DNA from: Bacteroidales bacterium
GTDB lineage: Bacteria > Bacteroidota > Bacteroidia > Bacteroidales > WCHB1-69
Assembly (NCBI GenBank): GCA_017525245.1
Contig: JAFXTE010000090.1
Coordinates: forward strand, 1-36,272
Reading direction: 5' to 3'
Length of the DNA stretch: 36,272 bases
Shown here piece by piece: positions 14,576 through 24,029 of the stretch. Made by a program: the position numbers and the translations under genes. The stretch's first letter is position 1. Every line of letters begins with the position of its first letter. Under the pieces are notes generated by a model, which was not told the origin of the DNA, did no database searches, and saw only the letters and a list, made by a program, of their open reading frames with translations.

Positions 14576-15445
14576 CTAATCACAGCAACTTAGGCAAAAA
14601 AGTAACACCGGGATGGTAGCGAAAAGAATGGAATCGACTCTGTCGAGGACACCGCCATGACCGGGAATGATTTTTCCGCTATCTTTCACGCCGGCCTTGC
14701 GTTTGAACAACGACTCTATCAGATCGCCCATCAATCCGAAGATTTCCACTAATATAGCCATCACTATCCATTGCCACAAACACAATCCAGCTTGCTGGAA
14801 ATACGGGATATAGAAAAGCCCGACAGCCAAACCTGCCGTGAAAACGCAACTGCACAGGAAACCTTCCCACGTTTTGCCCGGCGAGATATTCGGTGCCAGT
14901 TTGTGCTTGCCGAACAACGACCCGAAAACGTATGCAGCTGTGTCTGCCATCCAAATCAGGATAAAGAAGGCCAGCACCAACATAGGCTGTTTCGGAATCC
15001 ATACAAAAAACAACAAGCTCAATGGTAAAATGATCCAAAATAATGAAAGAAGCCCCATGCCGATATTCAAAACCGGATTCTCATGGCGACAAATCAGCTC
15101 GGGCAAGAAAATGCCAAGTATGGCCAACACCAGCATCACGCATTCCCCAGGCCTGAGAAAGTGAATATTCCCCATTACATCTGGCGCACTATTCAAAAAT
15201 GCATACATTTGAGATGCGAACAAGAAAGCCAACAACATGGTCATGGCGGAAATATTGACAAAAGGATAACATTCCTTAAGTTCCGGGGTCTCGTACATCT
15301 TATACAATTCCCAAATACCCACCAGTCCAAAAAAGTAAGCCAACGGCACGGCCACCCATGGGGTGAAAACCGCCGCTACCATCAAAGCCACATAAACGAT
15401 TCCGGAAGCAGTTCTGACAAACAGATTACGAGTTTTGGGGTTCAT
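14576..15445 (-). CDS. cdsA: Phosphatidate cytidylyltransferase (CDP-diglyceride synthase)
   Basis: The 289-residue integral membrane enzyme makes CDP-diacylglycerol from phosphatidate and CTP, the branch point of phospholipid synthesis. About eight hydrophobic spans are visible. The CDS signature near the C-terminus is complete: SLFKRKAGVKDSGKIIPGHG followed by GVLDRVDS. The LAPNISPGKTWEG motif precedes it. The frame is open 39 codons further upstream, but that part is not hydrophobic or family-like; the ATG at 15445 gives MNPKTRNLFVRT, a normal start, and overlaps the upstream LUD gene by 20 bases. It is the last gene of rsfS-ftsH-LUD-cdsA. Confidence 0.95.
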   Translation of the reverse strand: MNPKTRNLFVRTASGIVYVALMVAAVFTPWVAVPLAYFFGLVGIWELYKMYETPELKECYPFVNISAMTMLLAFLFASQMYAFLNSAPDVMGNIHFLRPGECVMLVLAILGIFLPELICRHENPVLNIGMGLLSLFWIILPLSLLFFVWIPKQPMLVLAFFILIWMADTAAYVFGSLFGKHKLAPNISPGKTWEGFLCSCVFTAGLAVGLFYIPYFQQAGLCLWQWIVMAILVEIFGLMGDLIESLFKRKAGVKDSGKIIPGHGGVLDRVDSILFATIPVLLFCLSCCD

Positions 15446-16082
15446 TTTTAGGGGGATTATCGTCCAAAAGCAACAGAATATATCGAGGATTCTTTGTTGT
15501 GCGCACCTCTTTGCCGTTTTCCTTCGGCAACGGAGTCGGAGTGATGAACTCCATGCCGGCATCCTTGGCGAATTTGGCGTTTCGCTTCAGCGCTGTCTCG
15601 AAATCAGGGACTATATCACACATGCGGGAAATCACAATAACATCAAGAGCGAGATTCCGCATCGAGACAAATCGTGAGATAGGCTGAGTGAAACCGATAC
15701 TGCCGTTACGTGCCACTAAAGCTGTGGACAGCACATACACCGCATCAATCGGCATACTCGTTGTGATGGAATTGACATAGTTGACCTGTGCCTGCTCCAA
15801 ATCAGCACAAAGGTTATTATGGGTGTTCAGCACCACGTTGTACTGCTTGTCATCCGCCAGCATCTTCAGAAATTTCTGACGGTCCTCACGAGTATAGCAG
15901 CGGAGAATCTTTCCACCATTGGCTTGGAAATTCTGCCAAAACTCAACCTGTATATTATCCATAGGGGCAAAATACTGCAAGGATGGCTGCCCATCAGGTT
16001 TGTGGTCATGCGACACGGTGCTCTTCCTGATCACACCGCGTATATATTCTTTATCTGTTATGAAATTATCAATCTCACTCAT
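15426..16082 (-). CDS. LUD-domain (LutC/YkgG-like) protein
   Basis: The 218-residue protein carries a LUD domain, the fold of LutC of the lactate-utilisation system. The core is readable as NNLCADLEQAQVNYVNSI, then YVLSTALVARNGSIGFTQPI and LDVIVISRMCDIVPDFETAL. No Fe-S cysteine clusters are present, unlike LutB, and no lutA or lutB gene is nearby, so a lactate role is not supported here. The gene overlaps ftsH by 4 bases (ATGA) at its start and cdsA by 20 bases at its end. I recall this gene order as common in Bacteroidota, which would suggest a link to membrane or protein quality control; its biochemical function is unknown. Confidence 0.82.
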   Translation of the reverse strand: MSEIDNFITDKEYIRGVIRKSTVSHDHKPDGQPSLQYFAPMDNIQVEFWQNFQANGGKILRCYTREDRQKFLKMLADDKQYNVVLNTHNNLCADLEQAQVNYVNSITTSMPIDAVYVLSTALVARNGSIGFTQPISRFVSMRNLALDVIVISRMCDIVPDFETALKRNAKFAKDAGMEFITPTPLPKENGKEVRTTKNPRYILLLLDDNPPKNEPQNS

Positions 16083-18181
16083 TGCTCTGGATTTGGTTCT
16101 TCAGTATGCGTAAGCTTTTCAGATTCATCACCCTGTGCTTCGGAAGTTTGCTTTTCCTCCTTAGGTTGGAACGGACGGTCACCAAGGATATTCTGCACGT
16201 CTTCGGAGAAAATCACCTCACGTTCCAGCAACAGTTTAGCCAGCTGCTCAACCTTGGCATAGTTCTCCGTCAGAATTCCTTTTGCCCTGTTATAGGCGGT
16301 TTCAATCAACAAATGCACACGTTCGTCAATCTCCTGCGCGGTTTTCTCGCTGTAAGGCTTCGTCATGCTGTATTCCTGCTGACCCGTTGAGTCATAATAG
16401 CTTACATTCCCGATTTTCTCGTCAAGTCCATAATAGACAATCATTGCGTATGCTTGCTTGCTGACTCTTTCGAGGTCATTGAGGGCACCTGTGGAGATTT
16501 TGCCGAAGAAAACGTCTTCAGCTGCGCGACCGCCCAATGTGGCCGTCATCTCATCGAAAAGCTGGTCGTAGGTGGTCAGCTGACGTTCTTCGGGGAGATA
16601 CCAAGCCGCACCTAACGCCTTGCCACGGGGAACGATGGTCACTTTCATCAGCGGGGAGGCGTAACGGAGCATCCAGCTCACGCACGCATGGCCGGACTCG
16701 TGGTAGGCGATGGTTTTCTTCTCTTCGGGAGAAATGACATTGCCGCGCCGCTCCAAGCCGCCGACAATACGATCAACCGCCGCAAGGAAATCCTCTTTCT
16801 CGATATACTGTTTGTTCTGGCGGGCGGCGACCAACGCAGCCTCGTTGCAAATATTGGCGATGTCGGCACCAGAAAAGCCTGGAGTCTGTTTCGCGAAGAA
16901 GTCCAAATCCACATCGGGACCAAGTTTAAGGTTGCGCACATGTACGCCGAAGATGCCGCGACGTTCGTTCAAGTTAGGCAGTTCCACTTGGATTTGGCGG
17001 TCGAAACGTCCGGCGCGCAGAAGCGCACGGTCGAGGATGTCAGCGCGGTTGGTGGCAGCCATAATGATGACACCTGCATTGGTACCGAAACCGTCCATTT
17101 CCGTAAGCAGTTGGTTCAGCGTGCTTTCCCGTTCATCATTAGCATTAGAGAATGCTCCTTTGCCCCGAGCGCGCCCGATAGCGTCAATCTCATCAATGAA
17201 TATGATGCAGGGGGCCTTCTCCTTGGCGGTGCGGAACAGGTCGCGCACACGGGAGGCACCCACACCCACGAACATCTCCACAAAATCGGAGCCGGACATC
17301 GAGAAGAACGGCACTTTCGCCTCACCGGCCACCGCCTTGGCCAACAGGGTCTTACCCGTTCCCGGAGGGCCGACCAAAAGCACACCTTTGGGAATTTTGC
17401 CGCCTAAGACGGTATATTTCTGCGGGTTCTTCAAGAAATCTACCACCTCTTCAATCTCGAACTTCGCGCCTTCCAAACCGGCCACATCTTTGAACGTCAC
17501 AACCTGACCTGACTTCTCGTCAAACTCCTGCGCCCGCGACTTTCCGATGTTGAAGATATTGCCAGGGCCGCCAAATCCGTTGCCGCCGCGCATCGAACGC
17601 ATCGAAAAATAGTAGAGCAGGAAAATCAAAACAACAGGCAGCATCCAGAAAATAATCTCAAATCCCCAGCTTTGGGAATTGTCCTGTTTCATCGGGAAAT
17701 CATATTCCTTGGCTATCTCATTGGCGACCAGAGTACTGTCTTCGGCCAAACGTTCTTGCACATACTGGTTCTTCATCTCCCGCAAATTCTCATTATAGAC
17801 TTGCAGGTCTGTAACCACCAAGAAATATTGAGGTCCTGTTGTATTGTTTTTCACTTCTTCGTATGCGGAATTCTGCTCAAGAGCTTCCTTTTTGAGAAAT
17901 ACGTTTATGTGGGAATTCTTCTTCACATACTCAACATGCTCCACCTCGCGGTTCTTCACCATTTGGTAGAACTCCATGTCATTCACCTCCCGCACCGAAT
18001 CACCGGACGAGAAGAAATAAATCCCTATCAGCGCAAGCGTAATCAGGATATAAAAAAGCGACCAACTGAATTTTCCCCCATCCTTCTTTCGCTCATTTTT
18101 GTTGCCAAAAGGGTTTTGGATTCCTCTTTTTCCGTTGCTATTATTGTTGTTGTTATTACTGTTATTGTTATCTTCCGGCAT
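16079..18181 (-). CDS. ftsH: ATP-dependent zinc metalloprotease FtsH
   Basis: The 700-residue membrane-anchored AAA+ protease degrades unassembled and misfolded membrane proteins. The N-terminus starts with an unusual Asn tract ([20 protein letters not shown]). Two spans enclose a periplasmic domain (first span about 40-60, second about 175-195). The AAA module has Walker [14 protein letters not shown] near residue 270, Walker [13 protein letters not shown] and the second region of homology [20 protein letters not shown]. The zinc site HESGHA is near residue 492. Length is normal. The upstream gap to rsfS is 56 bases, and translation is coupled to the LUD gene downstream by an ATGA overlap. 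Confidence 0.97.
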   Translation of the reverse strand: MPEDNNNSNNNNNNSNGKRGIQNPFGNKNERKKDGGKFSWSLFYILITLALIGIYFFSSGDSVREVNDMEFYQMVKNREVEHVEYVKKNSHINVFLKKEALEQNSAYEEVKNNTTGPQYFLVVTDLQVYNENLREMKNQYVQERLAEDSTLVANEIAKEYDFPMKQDNSQSWGFEIIFWMLPVVLIFLLYYFSMRSMRGGNGFGGPGNIFNIGKSRAQEFDEKSGQVVTFKDVAGLEGAKFEIEEVVDFLKNPQKYTVLGGKIPKGVLLVGPPGTGKTLLAKAVAGEAKVPFFSMSGSDFVEMFVGVGASRVRDLFRTAKEKAPCIIFIDEIDAIGRARGKGAFSNANDERESTLNQLLTEMDGFGTNAGVIIMAATNRADILDRALLRAGRFDRQIQVELPNLNERRGIFGVHVRNLKLGPDVDLDFFAKQTPGFSGADIANICNEAALVAARQNKQYIEKEDFLAAVDRIVGGLERRGNVISPEEKKTIAYHESGHACVSWMLRYASPLMKVTIVPRGKALGAAWYLPEERQLTTYDQLFDEMTATLGGRAAEDVFFGKISTGALNDLERVSKQAYAMIVYYGLDEKIGNVSYYDSTGQQEYSMTKPYSEKTAQEIDERVHLLIETAYNRAKGILTENYAKVEQLAKLLLEREVIFSEDVQNILGDRPFQPKEEKQTSEAQGDESEKLTHTEEPNPEQ

Positions 18182-18237
18182 TTTCCTCTAAAAATACATG
18201 ATAAAAAAAGCAAATATCTCGCTTGTGGGATTAGTCA

Positions 18238-18618
18238 TCAGAACTTCTGGATGTCTGCATCACCCCAAAGGGATTCAATTTGGTAGTATTCCCGCGCCTC
18301 AGGCAAGAATATGTGTACCAAAATATTGAAATAGTCCAAAAGCACCCACTCCTTGTTCTCAAGTCCCTCCACATGGATGGGCGTGATGTTGGCCACCTTC
18401 TTGGTCTGCTCCTGCACAAAATCACACAAAGTGTCCACATGCGGTTTGGAGGTACCGGTACAAACAATAAAATAGTCAAAATAGACGTGGTTGATTTTCT
18501 TGAGATTGAGGCAGTGGATGTCCACTCCTTGTTTCTCAAGCAACGCCTGAATTATCAATTCCTCAAGGTTTCCCTCAAACGGAACTCCCTCATATTTTAC
18601 TTTTCTTTTCGTTGCCAT
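18238..18618 (-). CDS. rsfS: Ribosome silencing factor RsfS
   Basis: The 126-residue protein is of the RsfS/Iojap family, which binds ribosomal protein L14 and blocks subunit joining when nutrients are short. The motif FDYFIVCTGTSKPHVDTLCDF and the C-terminal WVLLDYFNILVHIFLPEAREYY with HVEGLENKEW before it are diagnostic. The ATG at 18618 is correct rather than the TTG at 18642: the minus-strand promoter box TATTTTTGC at 18639-18647 overlaps that TTG, which would therefore lie upstream of the transcript. It is the first gene of rsfS-ftsH-LUD-cdsA. Confidence 0.94.
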   Translation of the reverse strand: MATKRKVKYEGVPFEGNLEELIIQALLEKQGVDIHCLNLKKINHVYFDYFIVCTGTSKPHVDTLCDFVQEQTKKVANITPIHVEGLENKEWVLLDYFNILVHIFLPEAREYYQIESLWGDADIQKF

Positions 18619-18636
18619 ACTGTCATTAAAAAACGG

Positions 18637-18668
18637 TTGCAAAAATACGATTTTTTTTATATTTTTGC
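18637..18668 (+). promoter_or_regulatory. Promoter of the T9SS protease unit (TTG and TATTTTTGC)
   Basis: A TTG at 18637-18639 is followed after 20 bases by TATTTTTGC (18660-18668), an excellent match to the Bacteroidota vegetative promoter. The start codon lies 36 bases downstream at 18705. Confidence 0.75.
18639..18647 (-). promoter_or_regulatory. Promoter -7 box of the rsfS-ftsH-LUD-cdsA operon
   Basis: TATTTTTGC on the minus strand lies 20 bases before the rsfS ATG. Its last bases overlap the TTG box of the divergent protease promoter (18637-18639), so the two units may compete for polymerase. Confidence 0.65.
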
Positions 18669-18704
18669 CGCCTTGATTTAAACTGAATTTAAACCTTAAA
18701 TTTT

Positions 18705-20378
18705 ATGAGAAAATATTTTATCCTTACGGTTTTATTTTTGTTGGCTACCAGTGTATTAGTCGCACAAAGTGGAAACAAGCCGCAACCATTCTCTTTTGGC
18801 AAAAAGGGGATTTCCCAAGCCATTGACGTGAACATCATGCCGAATACAGACAACGAGATGTTAATTAAAGAGGATGCCGAACGACAAGACAAAAGCCTTC
18901 CGTTCCGTGTCGGCATCGGCCACAGCGTGGCAAAAACACTTGACAATTCAGGCCGCAAGGATATTCTGGATGACGGCAGCATATTATGGCGCGCCAAATT
19001 TGTGTCGGAGAACGCCATCATGACCTACCTTGTCTTCGACAAATTCAACATCCCTGAAGAGGCACAACTCTTCATCTACAGTCCCGACCAGACCCAGGTT
19101 TTCGGTCCCTACACGAACGATGACGTACAGAATGTGGGAAAATTGGTTACGGACGACATCATCGGTGACGAAGTTATTGTGGAATACTACGAACCCGCCG
19201 CCGCTTCGTTCAAAGGGGAATTCCAGATTGCCGCTGTGATGCACGTTTACAGGGATTTCCTGCACACACGTTCTTTGGAGAAAGGGCCTCACGGTGATGC
19301 TGAAGGCACCTGCCATATCAACGTGGCGTGTCCCGAGGCGAACCCCTGGCGTGACCCCATCAAATCGGTCGTCTGCATCGGCATTACCGCATACGTCCCC
19401 TCTGAGGGCGGATGGGGCGGATACCTCTGCTCCGGTGCCATGGTCAACAATGTGCGGCAAGACAAGACCCCGTACGTGCTCTCCGCCGAACATTGCGTTG
19501 CCGCCGACGACCAGACTCACAAATTCTATTTCAACTACCAACTCTATGAATGCAACGGAACCGATGGGTTTTCCGGTTATGTGGCTAACGGCGGTGAAAT
19601 CATTGCCCGTTCTGGAGCTGTCAACACAAACGAAAAGTCCGACTTCCTTCTGCTGAAAATCACCCGAAACCTGAATTCTTTTGCATGGCACGACAGTATT
19701 GTATTCGCCGGATGGGACAGAAGCGGAGTGGCATCTTTGGGCGCAGGCATCCATCACCCTGGCGGTGACTGGAAGAAAATCAGCTTCCCGAGCAGTGTGT
19801 CCACCATCACTTCCGGCAATATGGCCCAAAAGTATTTCAAAGTTTTATGGAAGACTAACCCTAACAAAGGCGTAACCGAACAAGGCTCCTCCGGCTCTCC
19901 TCTGTTCAACACCAACCAGCGGATTATCGGAACGTTGACCAGCGGATCAAGTTCTTGCAACTATGTGTATGGCTCCGACAACTACGGCAGAATGTACTAC
20001 CACTGGAACAACAACAACGCCTCCAATGCCACCAACAGACTCCAGCCTTGGCTTGATCCCGACAACACGGGAGCGGTCACCCTGAACAGCATGAAATTCG
20101 ACGGTACCATCCTCGGCATCCAACAACATGAAACATCCACTTTTGACATTTATCCCAACCCGAGTGAAGACGGCCGCATCACCGTCCAAGGTGAGTTCCT
20201 GCCTGAACAAGCCACTTGCCAAATCTACAACGTCCTCGGACAAATGGTCAAGAACATGGAGGTGTTCACTGACGCGACTTTCACCCTGAACGTCAGCGAT
20301 CTCGATAACGGTGTATATTTCATTGACATCCTCGGTTCCGAACGCACCTACCGTTCCAAACTGATCATCGCCCGCTAA
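18705..20378 (+). CDS. Secreted trypsin-like (lysyl endopeptidase-type) serine protease with a T9SS sorting domain
   Basis: The 557-residue protein begins with a signal peptide (MRKYFILTVLFLLATSVLVAQ) and a propeptide-like region to about residue 200. A chymotrypsin-fold protease domain follows, with catalytic His in VLSAEHCVA, Asp in KSDFLLLKI and Ser in GSSGSPLF. Paired cysteines (GTCHINVAC, LCSGAMV, EHCVA, YECNG, SSCNYV) resemble those of lysyl endopeptidases such as Achromobacter protease I. The last 70 residues form a type A T9SS sorting domain: FDIYPNPSEDGRITVQG, then CQIYNVLGQMV, VSDLDNGVYFIDI and KLIIAR. It should cross the outer membrane through T9SS and be secreted or surface-anchored. 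A T9SS plug protein is encoded at 33764-35041. The Lys specificity is inferred. Confidence 0.9.
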   Translation: MRKYFILTVLFLLATSVLVAQSGNKPQPFSFGKKGISQAIDVNIMPNTDNEMLIKEDAERQDKSLPFRVGIGHSVAKTLDNSGRKDILDDGSILWRAKFVSENAIMTYLVFDKFNIPEEAQLFIYSPDQTQVFGPYTNDDVQNVGKLVTDDIIGDEVIVEYYEPAAASFKGEFQIAAVMHVYRDFLHTRSLEKGPHGDAEGTCHINVACPEANPWRDPIKSVVCIGITAYVPSEGGWGGYLCSGAMVNNVRQDKTPYVLSAEHCVAADDQTHKFYFNYQLYECNGTDGFSGYVANGGEIIARSGAVNTNEKSDFLLLKITRNLNSFAWHDSIVFAGWDRSGVASLGAGIHHPGGDWKKISFPSSVSTITSGNMAQKYFKVLWKTNPNKGVTEQGSSGSPLFNTNQRIIGTLTSGSSSCNYVYGSDNYGRMYYHWNNNNASNATNRLQPWLDPDNTGAVTLNSMKFDGTILGIQQHETSTFDIYPNPSEDGRITVQGEFLPEQATCQIYNVLGQMVKNMEVFTDATFTLNVSDLDNGVYFIDILGSERTYRSKLIIAR

Positions 20379-20380
20379 CG

Positions 20381-21016
20381 TTGAAAAATCGTCTGCTTTC
20401 CACCGCCTACCTCCCGCCTGTGGAGTATTTCGCCTTCCTTCTCACCGGCGAGGCGCTCATCGACGGGGAGGAACGGTACCAGAAACAGTCGTATCGCAAC
20501 AGAGCCGTCATCATGAACGGCAACGGCGTCCTGAACCTCATCATCCCCACCATTCATAACCAAAGGATGGGTGTTGTGAAGGAGGTACGCATTGAGTACG
20601 TCACCCCGTGGCAGCGGGCGCACTGGCGTTCCATTGAATCCGCCTACAACAACACGCCCTTCTACCTCTACTACAAGGATGCCTTGAAGCCCTTTTTCGA
20701 ACAAAAATTCGATCTTCTCTTTGATTTCAACACGCAACTTACGCAGACCCTGCTGAAATTACTGCAGATTGACACGAACATTATGTTCACCCAAACTTTC
20801 TCCCCGTACGAAGATGACGACCTCCGTATGGATATTCATCCTAAAAAGGCGAAAAGAACAGACTATCGCTATCTTCTTAAAACTCCTTATTATCAGGTTT
20901 TTGAAGACAAGTTCGGATTCCAGCCCAACCTTTCCGTCATCGACTTGCTTTTCAACGAAGGCCCTCATGCCACCGTATATCTGCACCAGCTCGCCCAATC
21001 TTTTGTAACGCTATGA
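20381..21016 (+). CDS. WbqC-like family protein
   Basis: The 211-residue protein has the WbqC-like family pattern: STAYLPPVEYFAFLLTGEAL near the N-terminus, YQKQSYRNRAVIMNGNGVLNL and the central WRSIESAYNNTPFYLYYKD. The C-terminal part includes YYQVFEDKFGFQPNLSVIDLLFNEGP. WbqC proteins are associated with polysaccharide and amino-sugar synthesis, but their reaction is not firmly established. The start must be TTG at 20381, two bases after the protease stop; the first internal ATG (20510s) would remove the conserved N-terminus. It is coupled to the next gene by a 4-base ATGA overlap. Confidence 0.8.
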   Translation: MKNRLLSTAYLPPVEYFAFLLTGEALIDGEERYQKQSYRNRAVIMNGNGVLNLIIPTIHNQRMGVVKEVRIEYVTPWQRAHWRSIESAYNNTPFYLYYKDALKPFFEQKFDLLFDFNTQLTQTLLKLLQIDTNIMFTQTFSPYEDDDLRMDIHPKKAKRTDYRYLLKTPYYQVFEDKFGFQPNLSVIDLLFNEGPHATVYLHQLAQSFVTL

Positions 21017-22902
21017 ACAACAAGTCGAAGGAAACCGCCTCTTTTTGGGAACGGCTGTTCATCCGCATCAAAAACGGGGTGGACAAGTTTCTCTATTATG
21101 ACAATCTTTTCGACGACAACGTGTGGAAAATCCGCTTTTCGAAAGCCAAAAAGCAAAACATCAAGTACCAGATTGAAAAAAGCCAGTTTTCCTTTTCTTT
21201 GAAGACCAGCGATGACATCTTCAAGTACTTATGGATGGCGCTGTTGGTGGTTTCGCTCGTGTGGATGTTGGTGCTGAGCCGTCACATCGGCATTTCCGAC
21301 AGGGAGGTTGCACAAACCGAATATTCCGAGCTGTTATACAACCACTTCCACCATATCGGGGACGCCGATGCCTACAAGCAGCATCCGTACGCGCACACGC
21401 AGGCACAAGTCGTGGATCTGCTCACCTACTCCTTCTGCAAGACCTTCCATATCCGTGACCCATACGCCTACCGGCACGTCCTAAGCACCATATTCGGCTG
21501 GTTGTTAGTGGCTTATCTCTCCCTCATCTTGCTGCGTGCCTTCAACTGGAGGGCGGCGTTCTTCACGGCCTTCTTCCTGCTCATCTCCCCACGATTCTTC
21601 GGATATTCGCTCAGCAACATCGTGGATGTGACCTTCGCCTGCTTTTTCATCTACAGCATCATGCAGATGTACTATTTCTCGAGGGAATTGCCGGTCATCC
21701 GCATTTCACGACTGGTACGCATTGCCGCCGGCATCTTGCTGAGCTTGTCGGTACACAACGCAGGCTCCTCGCTGCTGCACATGTTTTTTGTTTTCACCCT
21801 GCTGAACTTCCTGCTATACAACCCCATCAAGAAAATATTCACCAAAGAATACCTTGTCTCTTTAGGCTGGGTGTCGCTCGTGGTGGTCTGCATGTATGTG
21901 GGCGTGTATATTGTCCATTCGGCATGCACCTTCTTCCTGGAGACCTCCTTCATCCTCCCCAACAAGGCATTTGCCACGTTGGTGACGAACATCCCTTACG
22001 ACCAGAACCAAATCTTTGAAGGGCATCTCATCGGTCCCGACAACTTTCCAAACCGCTACCTTGTCAAGTATTTGTACGTCACCACCCCGACCGTGGTGCT
22101 CATCAGTTTCCTGCTATTCTTCATCTTCTTCAAGAATGCCGTCAAAAGTCTGAAGCCCTTCTCCATATTCATATTTATATATACGCTCCTGTTCTGCATC
22201 AACCAGGTGAAGACGCACTACATGAACCCCGACACCTTGTGGGCCATCCATTACTGCATCTATCCATTATTCATGCTTGTGGCGGCCAGCGGAGTGGAAT
22301 GCACGCTGCGACAGATACAGGACCGATATACCAACGTCGTCATTTTAGGGTTGCTGGTGTTCCTCTCGTTCATGCCTATCCGGCATATCGTCCAAAACAG
22401 CCCATATACGTCTCTCTATTTCAATGAGATATCCGGCGGCATCCATAACGCCTACTCCAAATACGCTTTGGACAGTAACTTCGAGGCCAACAAAGAGGCG
22501 AATGTGTGGATGCAGAATTATATTTACCAGCACGACATTTACAGTCATTACGTCTCCCGGCCTGTGGTTGTGGCCACCAACGGGAACGCTGCCTGTGCGC
22601 TCTTCTATCAGAAAGACCCGCATTTCAACCTCGTTTTCAAAGGCTTCGACCGTTTGGACACCACGTGGGACTATTACGTGGCCTACTGCAACCAAATACC
22701 GGCCACCCAGCTGCGCAACGGCACCTGGCCACCCGACTCCGCCATACACCTCATGACGTTCGAGCAGAAGCCCATGGTCGCCTTCTATCGCAACGAAGCA
22801 CGGTTCCGCGAATGGAATCTTCAGGACAGCCTCGCACGCGTCGCCGACTCGCTGCAGCATATTGCCGACAGCCTGAGTCTGATGGAATCAAAAAAGGAAT
22901 AA
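21013..22902 (+). CDS. Polytopic membrane protein, GT-C type glycosyltransferase-like
   Basis: The 629-residue protein has a cytoplasmic N-terminus of about 72 residues, then about 11-13 spans from LWMALLVVSLVWMLVLS to ILGLLVFLSFMPI. A soluble C-terminal domain of about 150 residues has an acidic, Ser-rich end. The layout, with a large first outer loop carrying acidic residues (ISDREVAQTEYSELLYN), resembles GT-C fold enzymes of the PMT/ArnT kind, which use lipid-linked sugars. The loop acidic residue and the multi-span body are the only evidence; no exact family signature was found. It follows wbqC with a 4-base overlap, supporting a role in surface polysaccharide or protein glycosylation. 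Its stop codon abuts that of the convergent ABC permease with no base between. Confidence 0.6.
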   Translation: MNNKSKETASFWERLFIRIKNGVDKFLYYDNLFDDNVWKIRFSKAKKQNIKYQIEKSQFSFSLKTSDDIFKYLWMALLVVSLVWMLVLSRHIGISDREVAQTEYSELLYNHFHHIGDADAYKQHPYAHTQAQVVDLLTYSFCKTFHIRDPYAYRHVLSTIFGWLLVAYLSLILLRAFNWRAAFFTAFFLLISPRFFGYSLSNIVDVTFACFFIYSIMQMYYFSRELPVIRISRLVRIAAGILLSLSVHNAGSSLLHMFFVFTLLNFLLYNPIKKIFTKEYLVSLGWVSLVVVCMYVGVYIVHSACTFFLETSFILPNKAFATLVTNIPYDQNQIFEGHLIGPDNFPNRYLVKYLYVTTPTVVLISFLLFFIFFKNAVKSLKPFSIFIFIYTLLFCINQVKTHYMNPDTLWAIHYCIYPLFMLVAASGVECTLRQIQDRYTNVVILGLLVFLSFMPIRHIVQNSPYTSLYFNEISGGIHNAYSKYALDSNFEANKEANVWMQNYIYQHDIYSHYVSRPVVVATNGNAACALFYQKDPHFNLVFKGFDRLDTTWDYYVAYCNQIPATQLRNGTWPPDSAIHLMTFEQKPMVAFYRNEARFREWNLQDSLARVADSLQHIADSLSLMESKKE

Positions 22903-24027
22903 CTATTTGCTGCTCTCACGGTAGCTCAAAATGGCACCGGTGTTGATGACCACAGCCATCACGGAAAGCACTATGGTTTCCGTTTGAACACTGGGAAAAT
23001 CACCGCCTTTCAGCACCACCTTCTTAATCACCTCCATGAAGAACGACATGGGGTTGAAATAGTTGATTTTATGCGCCCAATCTGGCATTCCCTCCGTGGG
23101 GGTGAACAGACCGCTTAGCAGCACAAACACGATGAAAAGGAACAGCACGATGAACATTGCCTGCAGCTGGTTTTCCGCAACACTGGAAATGAAGAAGCCC
23201 AACCCCAACATCACTAACAGATAAATAGCGGTGATACCTAACAACATAGGGATGCTTCCCTGCACGGTAATGCCGAAAACAATTTTCATGATAAACAACC
23301 CCACATTGAACTCGACCATACCCAATATCCAAAAAGGAATCATTTTCCCAATCAAGAACTGCCAGCGTCGAATCGGGGTGACATTCACCTGTTCTATTGT
23401 TCCTATTTCCTTCTCTCTCACCAAGTTAAGAGCCGTAACATAGCAACCGATCAGTGTAACCAAAATCACCAGAATGCCAGGCACAATGAGGTTTTTGTAG
23501 TTCATCTGTTCATTGTACCAATAGACGTTCGACAGCTTGATTTCCGCATTCCTTGTACCGAACTGATCGGGAACTTTGTTCATTTCAGCAAATTGGCGCA
23601 TATAGTCGCCAATCACCTCCTGCACATAGCCCGTCCCGATGCCGGCCTTCACCGTGTTGATGGCATTGGCCGTGGAACTGATCTGCGTCGGCTGGCCGGT
23701 ATATAAGTCGTGTTCGAAACGCGCCGGAATCTCAATCAGGATGTCGATTTTGTCGTGCCGCATCATCTCCTCCGCTTCAGACTGGCTTTGCAGCACGCCG
23801 TGAGGGATAAAATAGCCCGAAGAGTTAAACGTGTTGATAATGTCCTTGGAAACAGAAGAACGGTCATTATCAATGAAAGCGATATCCAGCATCTTGATTT
23901 CGTAGTCGGCACAGAAGGGGAAAATCACGAACTGCACCAACGGTGCCACAACCAAAATACTGATCAGCAACGGATTGCGGAACACCTGCAAAAACTCTTT
24001 CTTTATTAGTATCAATATCGTCCTCAT
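22903..24027 (-). CDS. ABC-2 type transporter permease (second of pair)
   Basis: The product of about 374 residues has an N-terminal span (LLISILVVAPLVQFVIFPF), a large periplasmic loop to about residue 170, and five C-terminal spans. The central ABC-2 motif is LVREKEIGTIEQVNVTPIRRWQFLIGKMIPF. It resembles YbhR/YbhS of multidrug exporters. The ATG at 24027 is preferred; a TTG two codons upstream overlaps the previous stop codon. It is the last gene of an ATPase-permease-permease operon. Confidence 0.9.
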   Translation of the reverse strand: MRTILILIKKEFLQVFRNPLLISILVVAPLVQFVIFPFCADYEIKMLDIAFIDNDRSSVSKDIINTFNSSGYFIPHGVLQSQSEAEEMMRHDKIDILIEIPARFEHDLYTGQPTQISSTANAINTVKAGIGTGYVQEVIGDYMRQFAEMNKVPDQFGTRNAEIKLSNVYWYNEQMNYKNLIVPGILVILVTLIGCYVTALNLVREKEIGTIEQVNVTPIRRWQFLIGKMIPFWILGMVEFNVGLFIMKIVFGITVQGSIPMLLGITAIYLLVMLGLGFFISSVAENQLQAMFIVLFLFIVFVLLSGLFTPTEGMPDWAHKINYFNPMSFFMEVIKKVVLKGGDFPSVQTETIVLSVMAVVINTGAILSYRESSK

Positions 24028-24029
24028 AA

